Virus record (IMG/VR): IMGVR_UViG_3300034198_010497 | Coordinates: 1 to 22,245 of that record | Reading direction: 5' to 3' (one strand) | DNA length: 22,245 bases | DNA from: a virus | Part shown: in pieces, positions 5,790-13,450 of the stretch | How the letters are laid out: every line of letters starts with the position of its first letter | Numbering within the stretch: position 1 is the stretch's first letter | The notes under the pieces: generated by a model | The model's input: the letters and a program-made list of their open reading frames with translations, nothing else | Told to the model about the DNA's origin: nothing | The model's database searches: none | Position numbers and translations under genes: made by a program

Positions 5790-7986
5790 CGTCGCCCTCC
5801 GCGTTCACGCCGGCGTAGTCGGCACGGTCCATCTCGTCCACGGCGACCTGCGAGTCGACCGCGGTCCTGCTGATCTGGAACACGCGCATCGGCGCCCCGT
5901 GGATGCGGTGGATGGCGGCCCTGCTCTTGATCACCTTGTTGTGGCTGCGCCGGTCGGACAGCACGATCCAGTTGCGCTCCGCCCATCGCTCGATGATCTC
6001 CTCCGCCTGGAAGCCGAGCGGTTCGAGGATCTCGCGCAGCGTCGTCGGCAGCACCGAGATGCAGCCCCAGTCGTCGTCGGACTCCCACGCACCGGCCCAC
6101 CCACGCACCGGGATGATCGGCGCCCCGCTGTTCGTCTTCTCGTGCCGGCCCCAGAACCGGGACTGGTTGGCGGTACACCACGACACGACCTCGATGAGCG
6201 CGACGTGCGGCCGGTCCTTCTCGGACTCGATCCGGTTCACGCACTCCAGGGCGTAGGCCATCGCGTCCTCTTCGGGGAGAGGCACGCCGAGCTCGTGGTG
6301 CAGGATCGAGGACATGAGATGCAGCGTGGCGAGGTTGCCCGCATGCCGGCGCCCGATGGCCGTGCGCGCGACCGCGGCGTAGCCGTCCCGCGCCTCGCGC
6401 CACACGCGCCGCAGTTCGTCATGCTGGTCGGCGATGGACACGAGGTAGTGGATCACCTTGCGGCCGAGGTGGCCGTAGTTCTGATGCACGAGGCGCGTCA
6501 GCTCCTCCGCCGCCGGCCCACCCGTGCCGGTGTCGTTGCCCATCGGCTTGCCCGTGACGGACAGCACGCGCGCACGGGTGCCTCCATCCTGCGAGAACGA
6601 CGTGGCCGCGCTCTCGCCCGACGTGAGCATGATCGTGCGCCACGACACCGTCTGCCGGGTGCCGCCGATGGACCCGCGTCCGCGACCCTGCCCGTTGGCG
6701 AAGTCGTAGATGACGTCGCGCACCTGCTTCTGATCCTTCGCCCGCTTCGTCTCGTCGAGGATGATCGGGAGGTTGCAGAGGAACCCGGACAGCCGCTCGA
6801 TGTAGACGCGGGTGGAGTCCCACGAGTACATGGCCGTCGGCGCGTTGTCGCCGGGGCGTCCCCACACGGAGGCGCCCACGCGCATGGCCGTCGTCTTCCC
6901 GCTCGACGTCTCGCCGTTGAAGTCCACGATGAACGAGGGCGCGCCGAGGATCTCCAGCAGCGGGGCCGAGGCCGAGGCGTAGAGCGCGAGCCACATCGGG
7001 ATGAACGGCTTCATCACCTCCATCGCCTCGATCCAATCCTCCCACGTACCGGACGGCTTCCAGCCTTCGAGCACGGGCTCCATGCCCTCCGGCGGGGAGA
7101 GCTCGACGCCGCCGTCCTCCGGCCCCTGCTGCGTCGTGTAGAACGTCTCCGGCAGGAGGAAGCCCTGCACCCCGCCCTGCGCGATCCAGCCCATGCGGCT
7201 CGCGGCCTGGTGCGCGGCGAAGCGGTGCATGTTCTCCGCCTCGAACTCAGCCAGCCATTCAACGAGCATGCCCGCCGTGTTGCTGGTGACAGGCACCTCG
7301 ATGTCGGCGAGGCTGATCAGCTTCTGGCTGTTCATCACCATGCCACGCTCCACCGGGCGCATCGTCCAGCCGGCCGGCGTGCGCCACATGAGCATGCGCT
7401 TCGCCGTCCCGGTCAGCACGTCGTGCGAGCGGCCCACGAGGAAGATCGGGGCCGTCGCAACACGTTGGCTGTTCGTCCCGCCGTCGGCGGCGGCCGACAA
7501 CTTGAACACGCCGGTCGGGTCGATGAGGTAGCCGCGCGGCACCTTCATCATGTCGAGCATGCCCGGCTCGATCAGCGTCGGAGGGGGCGCGCCGGCACCG
7601 AGCGCGACACCCAGCGACAGGAGCGACGGGTCGCGCGTCACGCCGATGGCCCGGTCGAGGCTGGCCTTCCGCTTCTCAATGACGAGACGCTTGAGCGCGT
7701 TGCGGAGGGCGCGCGTGCGCGTGGCCTGTCCGGGCAGCATCTCCACGACCGCGAGCATCGAGGACACCATGCTCTCGTCGGACATCCATGCGTCCGCGAT
7801 GGCGCTGAGCGCCTCCGGCCGTTGGAGCGCGGCCCACGCGGCGAGGTGGTTGCTCTTCTCGCCGGACTGCACCTGGTTCTGCAACGTGCGGAGGAGGTCG
7901 AGCCCCTGCGACACGGTGTCCGGCCTGTCGTCTTCGAGGATGGGGCCGTCGCCAGCCACCGGCTCGTCGTTCTCTTCGGTGTTCAT
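5782..7986 (-). CDS. DUF927-type ATPase, putative replicative helicase (734 aa)
   Basis: The C-terminal half carries the DUF927 signature: Walker A NGETSSGKTTAMRVGASVWG (G358 to K364-T365), Walker B LPIILDE (D411-E412), then VIYDFANGQGRGRGS and a TIMLTSGES stretch. DUF927 proteins are hexameric-helicase-like ATPases of mobile elements and phages, often fused to or paired with primases. The first 300 residues are unrecognised and carry no clear primase motif (no CHC2 zinc finger, no TOPRIM). The ATG at 7986 overlaps the preceding HTH gene's stop (ATGA). A fork helicase role is inferred from the family and from the neighbouring HTH and polymerase genes. Confidence 0.8.
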   Translation of the reverse strand: MNTEENDEPVAGDGPILEDDRPDTVSQGLDLLRTLQNQVQSGEKSNHLAAWAALQRPEALSAIADAWMSDESMVSSMLAVVEMLPGQATRTRALRNALKRLVIEKRKASLDRAIGVTRDPSLLSLGVALGAGAPPPTLIEPGMLDMMKVPRGYLIDPTGVFKLSAAADGGTNSQRVATAPIFLVGRSHDVLTGTAKRMLMWRTPAGWTMRPVERGMVMNSQKLISLADIEVPVTSNTAGMLVEWLAEFEAENMHRFAAHQAASRMGWIAQGGVQGFLLPETFYTTQQGPEDGGVELSPPEGMEPVLEGWKPSGTWEDWIEAMEVMKPFIPMWLALYASASAPLLEILGAPSFIVDFNGETSSGKTTAMRVGASVWGRPGDNAPTAMYSWDSTRVYIERLSGFLCNLPIILDETKRAKDQKQVRDVIYDFANGQGRGRGSIGGTRQTVSWRTIMLTSGESAATSFSQDGGTRARVLSVTGKPMGNDTGTGGPAAEELTRLVHQNYGHLGRKVIHYLVSIADQHDELRRVWREARDGYAAVARTAIGRRHAGNLATLHLMSSILHHELGVPLPEEDAMAYALECVNRIESEKDRPHVALIEVVSWCTANQSRFWGRHEKTNSGAPIIPVRGWAGAWESDDDWGCISVLPTTLREILEPLGFQAEEIIERWAERNWIVLSDRRSHNKVIKSRAAIHRIHGAPMRVFQISRTAVDSQVAVDEMDRADYAGVNAEGDDG

Positions 7987-8786
7987 GTGACGTGATCCCT
8001 GAGATAGAGGAAGCCGCGGGGCCGGAGGAACCCGTTGGCGCGGAGTTGCACGAGCGCGATGTTCATCGCACTACGACTGTAGCGGAGTTGCTCTGCCAAC
8101 GTATCCAACGACGGCAGCGGGTCACCCGCATCCCACGCCGTGACGATGGCATCGAGCGCGCGGTCGGGGCAGAAGGGGCGCCCCTCGCAGCCGGCGCGCC
8201 CACGGATGAGCCCCGTCTCCGTCGGCGTCGGGCCGTCGGAGATGATCCGGCGGCGGCGCAACTCGGCCACGTACAACTTCGTGTCCCGGTCGGTCAGGCC
8301 GACGGCGTCCGCCAGGTCGAGGACGTCCGTCTGAAGACCGGCCGCCTCTCGGTTCATGATGGCCGCCTTGATCTTCGCCACGATCACCGGCACGAAGTCG
8401 GTCGGCTTCGCCGGGCGGAAGACCCGCGTCGGCTTCACGACCACGGGGTACGGGATCTCCAGCCGCTCGCAGTACCGCACGAGGCGCATGTAGAGCTTGC
8501 GCGTCGTGGCCTGCGATGGTTCCATGCCGAGCGCCTCGGCGATCTCCGGGTACTCCTTGCCCGCCTTTCGCATGGCGTAGACCCGCTCCAACTGGAGGTC
8601 GGTCGTGGTATCCGCCCGACGAGACTTCGTCGGTTCGTAGCCCGCCGTCCGCAGCCGCTTGTGGATGTTGTTCACCGTGCAGCCCTGCTGCGCGGCGATG
8701 GTCTTCACGTCCGTGCCGGAGCGCAACTGTTCCCACACCCGCTTGGCGCGCACGGCCGTCCACGGCCGTCCCTTCATGGCTTCCAT
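7983..8786 (-). CDS. multi-HTH DNA-binding protein (267 aa)
   Basis: Four helix-turn-helix-like segments are visible in order: residues 24-48 (TDVKTIAAQQGCTVNNIHKR), 74-105 (YPEIAEALGMEPSQATTRKL), 152-180 (TDVLDLADAVGLTDRDTKLY) and 225-254 (PSLDTLAEQLRYSRSAMNIA). The last resembles a winged helix. The ATG at 8786 is chosen because GGAGGACGC precedes it; ATG 8777 is an alternative. The gene is four-base coupled to the DUF927 helicase. An origin-binding, loader or transcription-factor role is plausible; the helicase coupling favours replication initiation. No exact family is recognised. Confidence 0.7.
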   Translation of the reverse strand: MEAMKGRPWTAVRAKRVWEQLRSGTDVKTIAAQQGCTVNNIHKRLRTAGYEPTKSRRADTTTDLQLERVYAMRKAGKEYPEIAEALGMEPSQATTRKLYMRLVRYCERLEIPYPVVVKPTRVFRPAKPTDFVPVIVAKIKAAIMNREAAGLQTDVLDLADAVGLTDRDTKLYVAELRRRRIISDGPTPTETGLIRGRAGCEGRPFCPDRALDAIVTAWDAGDPLPSLDTLAEQLRYSRSAMNIALVQLRANGFLRPRGFLYLRDHVT

Positions 8787-8977
8787 GCGTCCTCCGTGAA
8801 GGTGCCGTGCAGGATCTGGTAGTGCGCCGCGGTGTAGGCATGCTCGATGCCGAGCAGGTACGTGGAGTACTCCGTCTCGCCACGCTGGCGCGCGTCCACC
8901 TCGCCCTCGTGCGCCATGCGGGCGCGCCGCAGGCACTCCGCCGCGATGGCCTGGACCTCAGGATCACGCTTCGTCAC
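8774..8977 (-). CDS. small protein of unknown function (67 aa)
   Basis: The GTG start at 8977 is chosen because AGGAGGTGATGC lies just before it. The product is acidic and helical, with EVQAIAAECLRRARMAHEGE followed by TEYSTYLLGIEHAYTAAHYQ, suggesting a two-helix bundle. No catalytic motif is visible. It overlaps both neighbours (14 bases upstream, 13 downstream) and so belongs to the same leftward operon. Confidence 0.6.
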   Translation of the reverse strand: MTKRDPEVQAIAAECLRRARMAHEGEVDARQRGETEYSTYLLGIEHAYTAAHYQILHGTFTEDAWKP

Positions 8978-9233
8978 GCATCACCTCCTCCCACGCAGTC
9001 AGGTCCATCATCGACGTGAGCCGGGACAGCGCAGCGCGGGCCGCGCGGATGCGGTCCTCGTGCGCCACCCGGAGCGTGGCCTCGATGTCACGCGCGATGC
9101 GCGACTCGAACTGGTTGGCCTCCTTGTTGCGAAGCCAGTCGATGTACTCGGTGTTCGTCAGCGCATCGATGATGATCTGCTCGTGCGCCTCGACCTGCGA
9201 CTCGAACGTCGCGTACTTCTCGTACCTGTCCAT
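8964..9233 (-). CDS. small helical protein of unknown function (89 aa)
   Basis: The ATG at 9233 overlaps the stop of the Rad50-like gene by one base (TGATG), indicating translational coupling. The protein is charged and almost all helix (ESQVEAHEQIIIDALTNTEY, then ARDIEATLRVAHEDRIRAAR), with no Cys and no membrane segment. It may be a partner of the upstream ATPase, judged only from coupling. I do not recognise the family. Confidence 0.6.
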   Translation of the reverse strand: MDRYEKYATFESQVEAHEQIIIDALTNTEYIDWLRNKEANQFESRIARDIEATLRVAHEDRIRAARAALSRLTSMMDLTAWEEVMRDEA

Positions 9234-11101
9234 CACTGCACCTCGCTCGGCGGCGCCGCGATGCCGTTGGCGATGATGTTCGCTGCGCTCTCGCGGTTCA
9301 GCGCGCTGATCTGCCCGTTGGTGTAGCCGAGCGCCTTGAGCATGGCCCACATGCTGGGCGATGCCACGAAGACCTGCATGACCGGCTTCTCCGACAGGGG
9401 CGGCACGGTCACCTGGGGCACGCTGACAGGCGCGCTGGCCGTCACGCCGACGACCTCCGGCACGACCGTCTCGACGACCTCCGGCGCGGCCTCCTCGACC
9501 TTGCCGAGCTCGATGACGGTCCAGCCCTTCGGCGTCTTCTTCGGCTTCGTCGGCGTGCCGATCACGACCTGCCCGTCGAACGACGACCACGAGGCGAGCA
9601 CCTTGCTCAGGGTGTCCGCATCCCAGCCGCGGTCCTCCGGCATCACCAGCACGGGCCGGTCGGAGGGGACGGTGCTGCTGATCGCCATCGCCAGGGCACA
9701 CGTCACCGTGGCCCACTCCGCACCCGACAGGGCGGCGCGCAGCTTGCCGCCGGCGGCCAGGCCGAGGCGGAAGACCTCCTTGTCCCCGTCCACCAACTGG
9801 AGGCCGAACGTCCAGCCGTCCGGCATGAACGTCTGCACGCGCGCCACGAACGCATCGGAGACGCGCTTGAGGAGGCCGGCGACGACACCCTCCAGTTCCT
9901 TCTTCATGCCCTTGTACGTCTCACTCTCGCGCGTCATCTCCGCGACGGTGTCGCGTGCGCGCTTGAGGCTCGACCACTTGTCCGCCGTGGTGCGGAGCGC
10001 GAGGTAGCGGTCCTGTGCGGCGATGGCTTCCTTCTGCAACTCAGTCGCATCAAGGTCGAGCAACTCCTGCGGGAGCAGCGCCACGTCCTGCGCGAGCTCC
10101 GCGAGGCGGCGCTCCATCCCGGCGTAGTCCGGCGCCGGCTGCTGCGCCGGAAGGGAGTTCAGCGTGTCGGAGTAGAACGAGGCGCACGCCTTGATGTGCG
10201 CCTTGCCCACAGCGCTGGAGCAGAGGGGGCACGCCTCCACGCCCTGCGACACGGCGATGCCCGCCGCCGACGCCATGCTGCGGTAGAACTCGCGCTCGAT
10301 CTCGGACGCCGGCGCGACGCGCGGGGCCGCGAGCTGCTGACGCAACCCGGTGATCTTGGCGAGCAGCGCGGCATGCTGCGCCTGTGCGCTCTGCGTGCGG
10401 CTGAGACGGGCCGCCGTCTCGCCGGAGATGCGCTTCGCCTCCTCGATGTCGGCCTCGGTCGGAGCCTCGTCGAGATCCTGCGTCATGCCGGTGAGCAGCG
10501 TCTCCGCCCCGCTCGCCTCCTTGGCGGCGTCACGCTGCCGCTTGCCCGCGTACTCCAGCGTGGCGAGGAGCGCCTCGACCGGGGACTTGCCACGGCCGAC
10601 CGCCGCGCTGATGTCCTTGTACTTGGCCTGATAGATGGTCGGCACCATCTCCTCGACGTCGGAGGCGCGCACGTCCGCAGCGGCCCACGAGAGGAACGCC
10701 TTGCGCGCCGTGGCCGGGGAGCCCTCCAGCACCTCGCGCACCGCGTGCAGCGGGAGGAACGCATCGCCCGCCGTGTCGTGCGAGGGGCGCCCGCCGTCCT
10801 TGGCGATGAAGACGTAGTCCTCGCCGCTGCTCAACTTGGCGTGGATGGAGAGGCGCTCGGCACTCGCCATGCTCATCAGCAGCGCCGAGTCGCGCACACC
10901 GGAGCGCCCGACGAGGTCGTCGGCACTGCCGAGCAGCGCCAACTGAAGGCTCTGCTGGATGCTAGACTTGCCGCTTCCGTTCGGCCCGACGATCAGCGTC
11001 TTGGGTCCGAGCTCGACGGTCTTGGGGCGGCCGTCGGCGGTCTTGAGGTTGGAGACGAGGCGCTCGACGTGCGGGCGCTGGGTGGTGGTCTTCTTTGCCA
11101 T
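9233..11101 (-). CDS. Rad50/RecF-like SMC-family ATPase with zinc hook (622 aa)
   Basis: Walker A is IVGPNGSGKSS (G39 to K45-S46). The coiled-coil arms (about 185-260 and 325-415) flank a hook CPLC (C291-C294). The ABC signature is LSGAE (458-462) and Walker B is VLVMPED (484-490). These are the parts of Rad50/SbcC-type ATPases, which open and tether DNA ends together with a nuclease; the arms here are short, as in many phage versions. Residues 530-622 form a Val/Pro-rich linker and a small helical tail (MLKALGYTNGQISALNRESA). No Mre11/SbcD gene is in the window. The start ATG follows GGAGTGCATC; a 5' leader hairpin and promoter lie upstream. Confidence 0.8.
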   Translation of the reverse strand: MAKKTTTQRPHVERLVSNLKTADGRPKTVELGPKTLIVGPNGSGKSSIQQSLQLALLGSADDLVGRSGVRDSALLMSMASAERLSIHAKLSSGEDYVFIAKDGGRPSHDTAGDAFLPLHAVREVLEGSPATARKAFLSWAAADVRASDVEEMVPTIYQAKYKDISAAVGRGKSPVEALLATLEYAGKRQRDAAKEASGAETLLTGMTQDLDEAPTEADIEEAKRISGETAARLSRTQSAQAQHAALLAKITGLRQQLAAPRVAPASEIEREFYRSMASAAGIAVSQGVEACPLCSSAVGKAHIKACASFYSDTLNSLPAQQPAPDYAGMERRLAELAQDVALLPQELLDLDATELQKEAIAAQDRYLALRTTADKWSSLKRARDTVAEMTRESETYKGMKKELEGVVAGLLKRVSDAFVARVQTFMPDGWTFGLQLVDGDKEVFRLGLAAGGKLRAALSGAEWATVTCALAMAISSTVPSDRPVLVMPEDRGWDADTLSKVLASWSSFDGQVVIGTPTKPKKTPKGWTVIELGKVEEAAPEVVETVVPEVVGVTASAPVSVPQVTVPPLSEKPVMQVFVASPSMWAMLKALGYTNGQISALNRESAANIIANGIAAPPSEVQ

Positions 11102-11120
11102 GATGCACTCCGGGGAAGGC

Positions 11121-11173
11121 GTCCGGTGGGCGTCGCTGCCGCTGACAGGGAAGCGAACGACGCCGCACCGGAC
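11121..11173 (-). promoter_or_regulatory. 5' leader hairpin of the Rad50-like gene
   Basis: GTCCGGTG (11121-11128) pairs perfectly with CACCGGAC (11166-11173), and pairing continues inwards through GCGTCG/CGACGC with one bulged base. The hairpin lies between the promoter at 11180-11208 and the ribosome site before ATG 11101, so it would be in the mRNA leader. It may protect the transcript or bind a regulator. Function is inferred only. Confidence 0.5.
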
Positions 11174-11179
11174 ACGAAC

Positions 11180-11208
11180 ACCTTAGTGTATCGCTACCGC
11201 ACCGTCAA
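11180..11208 (-). promoter_or_regulatory. sigma-70-like promoter of the Rad50-like gene unit
   Basis: On the minus strand, TTGACG (11208-11203), a 17-base spacer and TAAGGT (11185-11180) form a promoter-like site. Its CTTGACGGTGCGGTAGCG context is a variant of the motif in the other leftward promoters. The -35 overlaps the stop of the upstream gene (11205). The -10 is weak but identical to that of the 407 promoter. Confidence 0.5.
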
Positions 11209-11633
11209 GTAGACAGAGTATATTTTGTGTACGGCATGCAGATGCCCTGGTCCGCACCGCACTCCAAGCAGTCGGTGTACTCGTCAGGATCGGCGAGGCC
11301 CGACGCCATGCGAACCATCGTGTGCATACGCAGCGAATGGCCGCAACGAGAACACGACGAAGCCGAGGCGCGCTCTTCCTCATCGCGCACGGGGGCCACG
11401 GGCGTCTCCGTAACGCTGGAGCGTGAGTCTGTCAAACGCTTGTGCATCGACCAGTACGCGGCGCGCATCTGCCGGTTCTCCTCGCGCACCGTCTCCAGGG
11501 CGAGGGCCGCCTCGACGAACAGGTGGCGGATCTGCGTCTGCTCGTCGGGCCGGTGTTGCTGCCACCATCGGATGCGGCGGAGAAGCGACTGCGCCTTGTC
11601 GATCTGCGGACATGTGTGCCCCGGAGGTTTCAT
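11205..11633 (-). CDS. zinc-ribbon protein of unknown function (142 aa)
   Basis: The ATG at 11633 overlaps the preceding stop by four bases and follows GGAG. The N-terminal 75 residues are helical (QTQIRHLFVEAALALETVRE, then ENRQMRAAYWSMHKRL). The C-terminus has the pattern of a zinc ribbon: CSRCGHSLRMH, then CLECGADQGIC. The ribbon may bind nucleic acid or protein; no named family is recognised. It is the last gene of the unit that begins after the polymerase gene, and the next promoter overlaps its stop. Confidence 0.65.
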   Translation of the reverse strand: MKPPGHTCPQIDKAQSLLRRIRWWQQHRPDEQTQIRHLFVEAALALETVREENRQMRAAYWSMHKRLTDSRSSVTETPVAPVRDEEERASASSCSRCGHSLRMHTMVRMASGLADPDEYTDCLECGADQGICMPYTKYTLST

Positions 11634-11959
11634 GGCGCAGCCTCCAGCGCGGCGACTAGAAGTTCGGACTCGCTCTCGCCTTGCAGCGCGGTCGTTCCGT
11701 AGTCCGCGAGGAACCAGCGTCGTTTCCCACCGTTCACGGGCGATAGCGTCGTCTGCCCGTGCGCCTCCCGCACCAGCGCCAGCACGCACCCGAGCGTGGC
11801 AGGATCGCGGAGATCCGGCACGTCCACGTCGTTCGACCAGCGCCACAAGAGCGAGGCGTCCCACGTCCTACCCTGCATGTCGAGCATGCCGCGCATGGGG
11901 CGGAAGCCCTTGCACGCGACGAGGCGCTTGCCCAGCGCGGTGGCTTCCTCTTCGGTCAT
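11630..11959 (-). CDS. protein of unknown function (109 aa)
   Basis: The ATG at 11959 follows a strong GAGGAGGGGGC ribosome site and overlaps the previous stop (ATGA). Recognisable pieces are EATALGKRLVACKGFRPMRG, MLDMQGRTWD and LRDPATLGCVLALVREAHG, which resemble small hypothetical proteins common in phage replication regions, in which a residue's local context reports numbers such as percentages or map positions; no function is known for them. It has no metal-binding or catalytic motif that I can identify. Confidence 0.65.
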   Translation of the reverse strand: MTEEEATALGKRLVACKGFRPMRGMLDMQGRTWDASLLWRWSNDVDVPDLRDPATLGCVLALVREAHGQTTLSPVNGGKRRWFLADYGTTALQGESESELLVAALEAAP

Positions 11960-12177
11960 GCCCCCTCCTCGCGGCGGTGCTCGCCGCGTTCGATGGTGTC
12001 GGCAATGTTGCGGCGCACGTTGCAGTACGCGCAGAACCTGTCTTCGTGCCCCGGCGACCCGCACTCCGCACGCAGCCACGCCACCACGGCGGCGCGCTCC
12101 TCGGCAGCCCCGGCATGGAAGGCCGACTCGACGGCAGCCTCCAGCCATCGACGCAGCTTCTCGTCGTCAATGGTCAT
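11956..12177 (-). CDS. small Cys-containing protein of unknown function (73 aa)
   Basis: The ATG at 12177 overlaps the stop of the tiny gene upstream (ATGA). The product starts with a helical region (KLRRWLEAAVESAFHAGAAE) and has a loose Cys/His cluster (CGSPGHEDRFCAYCNVRR) that might hold zinc. No family is recognised. It sits in a chain of overlapping genes. Confidence 0.55.
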   Translation of the reverse strand: MTIDDEKLRRWLEAAVESAFHAGAAEERAAVVAWLRAECGSPGHEDRFCAYCNVRRNIADTIERGEHRREEGA

Positions 12178-12251
12178 CGGGACACCGTGTTGCGGCGGGC
12201 GAGCTCGCGCTGCAAGTACCAGAGCGCCTTCTTGAGATTACGCCTATACAT
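12174..12251 (-). CDS. tiny ORF resembling a DUF3310 C-terminal end (25 aa)
   Basis: The ATG at 12251 overlaps the HNH stop by eight bases, and the TGA overlaps the next ATG. The product MYRRNLKKALWYLQRELARR... shares LKKAxWYxxRxL with the end of the DUF3310 protein encoded on the other side of the HNH gene (DLKKARWYIDRAL). At the DNA level CTCAAGAAGGCGCTCTGGTAC matches the DUF3310 gene at 18 of 21 bases. It is either a short real gene or, more likely, a leftover 3' end separated from DUF3310 by the HNH insertion. Confidence 0.45.
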   Translation of the reverse strand: MYRRNLKKALWYLQRELARRNTVSR

Positions 12252-12912
12252 TTTCGTACCTCTGTATGATCGTCTTTGCCCACTCAAGAACGTCGGCCAC
12301 ACGCTGACCTTTCGGCTGCGCCGTAGTCCAGAGTTCCAGGTTTTCCGGTCGGTTGTCATCTTTGACGCCGTTGATGTGATGGACGTTCTCGTCAGGGTGC
12401 AGCGCGCGTCCGAGACGGTTCGACATCACAAGCCTGTGCTCCATGATGTAGCCCTGCTTGGTCGCGTTCGGATGACCCTTGGCGTAGACGATGACGTACC
12501 CCTTCGAGTCTTTTCGCCTCCCGCCACGCCAGTTTTTCGCGTTTTCGCCGTTTCGCGGCAAGCACTGTCCGCACGAGCGGACGCTTCCGCTGCGAAGGTT
12601 ACTGCTCAAGACAGTGTGTTCGTGGCCACAAGCACAACGACAGAGCCACCTTGCCCCGCCGCTTTGATGTGGCTCGCGCTCGCAGCGCATAAGCACCGAC
12701 AGCAGTCCGAAAGTCAGCCCTGCGAGGTCCATGAAGTTGGGATCAAGGCAGCCGCAAGACTTCGTGTTTCCACTATTGAGATTGCCTCCGGTGACGATCC
12801 TCTCGTTCCCGCAAGAACATCGGCATAGCCACCAAGACTTGCCGCCAGCACGGGGAACTTCGCGGATCACAGTAAGCCGTCCGTAGACGCGACCAGTTCT
12901 ATCTATCTTCAT
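12244..12912 (-). CDS. free-standing HNH endonuclease, probable homing type (222 aa)
   Basis: Two zinc-binding repeats lie at the N-terminus (LCRCSCGNERIVTGGNLNSG...SCGC and LCRCACGHEHTVLSSNLRSG...SCGQC), a pattern seen in phage HNH proteins. The catalytic HNH core follows: MEHRLVMSNRLGRALHPDE, then VHHINGVKDDNRPENLE. Such enzymes nick or cut DNA and spread their own gene. The stretch is less GC-rich than neighbouring genes, suggesting transfer. ATG 12912 is chosen because MKIDRTGRVYGRLTVI is the usual start of the first repeat; it overlaps the DUF3310 stop by 14 bases. Confidence 0.8.
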   Translation of the reverse strand: MKIDRTGRVYGRLTVIREVPRAGGKSWWLCRCSCGNERIVTGGNLNSGNTKSCGCLDPNFMDLAGLTFGLLSVLMRCEREPHQSGGARWLCRCACGHEHTVLSSNLRSGSVRSCGQCLPRNGENAKNWRGGRRKDSKGYVIVYAKGHPNATKQGYIMEHRLVMSNRLGRALHPDENVHHINGVKDDNRPENLELWTTAQPKGQRVADVLEWAKTIIQRYENV

Positions 12913-13450
12913 CACCTGAAGTCTCCGCGACCGATAGCGCACGGTCGATGTACCAGCGGGCTTTCTTGAGGTCTTCTGCGGCGGAGCCCTTCTTTCCCGC
13001 ACGCGCGATATATTTTATCGCATTTCCGAGATGAAAAGCAACCCCCCTCGGCCAACCTTTGGTCCAGTCCTCGATCACCGTGATGGCTTCGATCTTTCCG
13101 ACGTTGTAGTGGCGCGGATGATCGACCGTGTTAGGTTCGGGTCGAACGGGGTCTACAATAGCGAGAGGCGCGGCAGAGCGGGCCGCCTGCAAACTTTCAA
13201 GGCGGGACGCCATGTACCTGCGGTTGCGGTCGGCCAAAGCGTACATCACGTCGGTGTGCTCGTCGCAGTAGCGACCCCCTTCGAGGGCCGTACCCGTGCA
13301 GCCGCCCGCCCACTTGCAGCCCTTGGGGGCGGCCTTCTCGCACAGTTCGCGCCAGCCCTTGTGCCACCGACAGGTATCGGCGTAGTTGGCACAGGTCCGC
13401 TCTTCGTCGCCATGCACGTATACACGCGCGCCACACTTCTCTCTGCTCAT
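12899..13450 (-). CDS. DUF3310 protein with N-terminal Cys cluster (183 aa)
   Basis: The C-terminal part matches DUF3310: DHPRHYNVGKIEAITVIEDW, then HLGNAIKYIARAGKKG and DLKKARWYIDRAL. The domain is common in phage genomes, sometimes annotated as a nucleotide kinase without good proof. The N-terminal 85 residues add Cys/His residues (CGARVYVHGDEERTCANYAD, CRWHKGWRELC, CKWAGGC, CDEH) that may bind zinc. ATG 13450 follows GGAGAATCAGC. The last residues (SVAETSGDEDR) lie next to the HNH gene and may have been replaced on its insertion. Confidence 0.75.
   Translation of the reverse strand: MSREKCGARVYVHGDEERTCANYADTCRWHKGWRELCEKAAPKGCKWAGGCTGTALEGGRYCDEHTDVMYALADRNRRYMASRLESLQAARSAAPLAIVDPVRPEPNTVDHPRHYNVGKIEAITVIEDWTKGWPRGVAFHLGNAIKYIARAGKKGSAAEDLKKARWYIDRALSVAETSGDEDR

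Noticed and set aside
5764-7995. Very long plus-strand open frame (743 codons) opposite the DUF927 helicase
   Set aside because: It mirrors the helicase codons, is full of Arg, His and Pro as antisense GC-rich frames are, shows no motif and lacks a ribosome site. The minus-strand reading has clear Walker motifs.
11227-12828. Long plus-strand open frame (533 codons) across several small minus-strand genes
   Set aside because: Its composition is Arg/Ser/Cys-rich antisense. The minus-strand genes have ribosome sites and overlaps, and include the HNH core.
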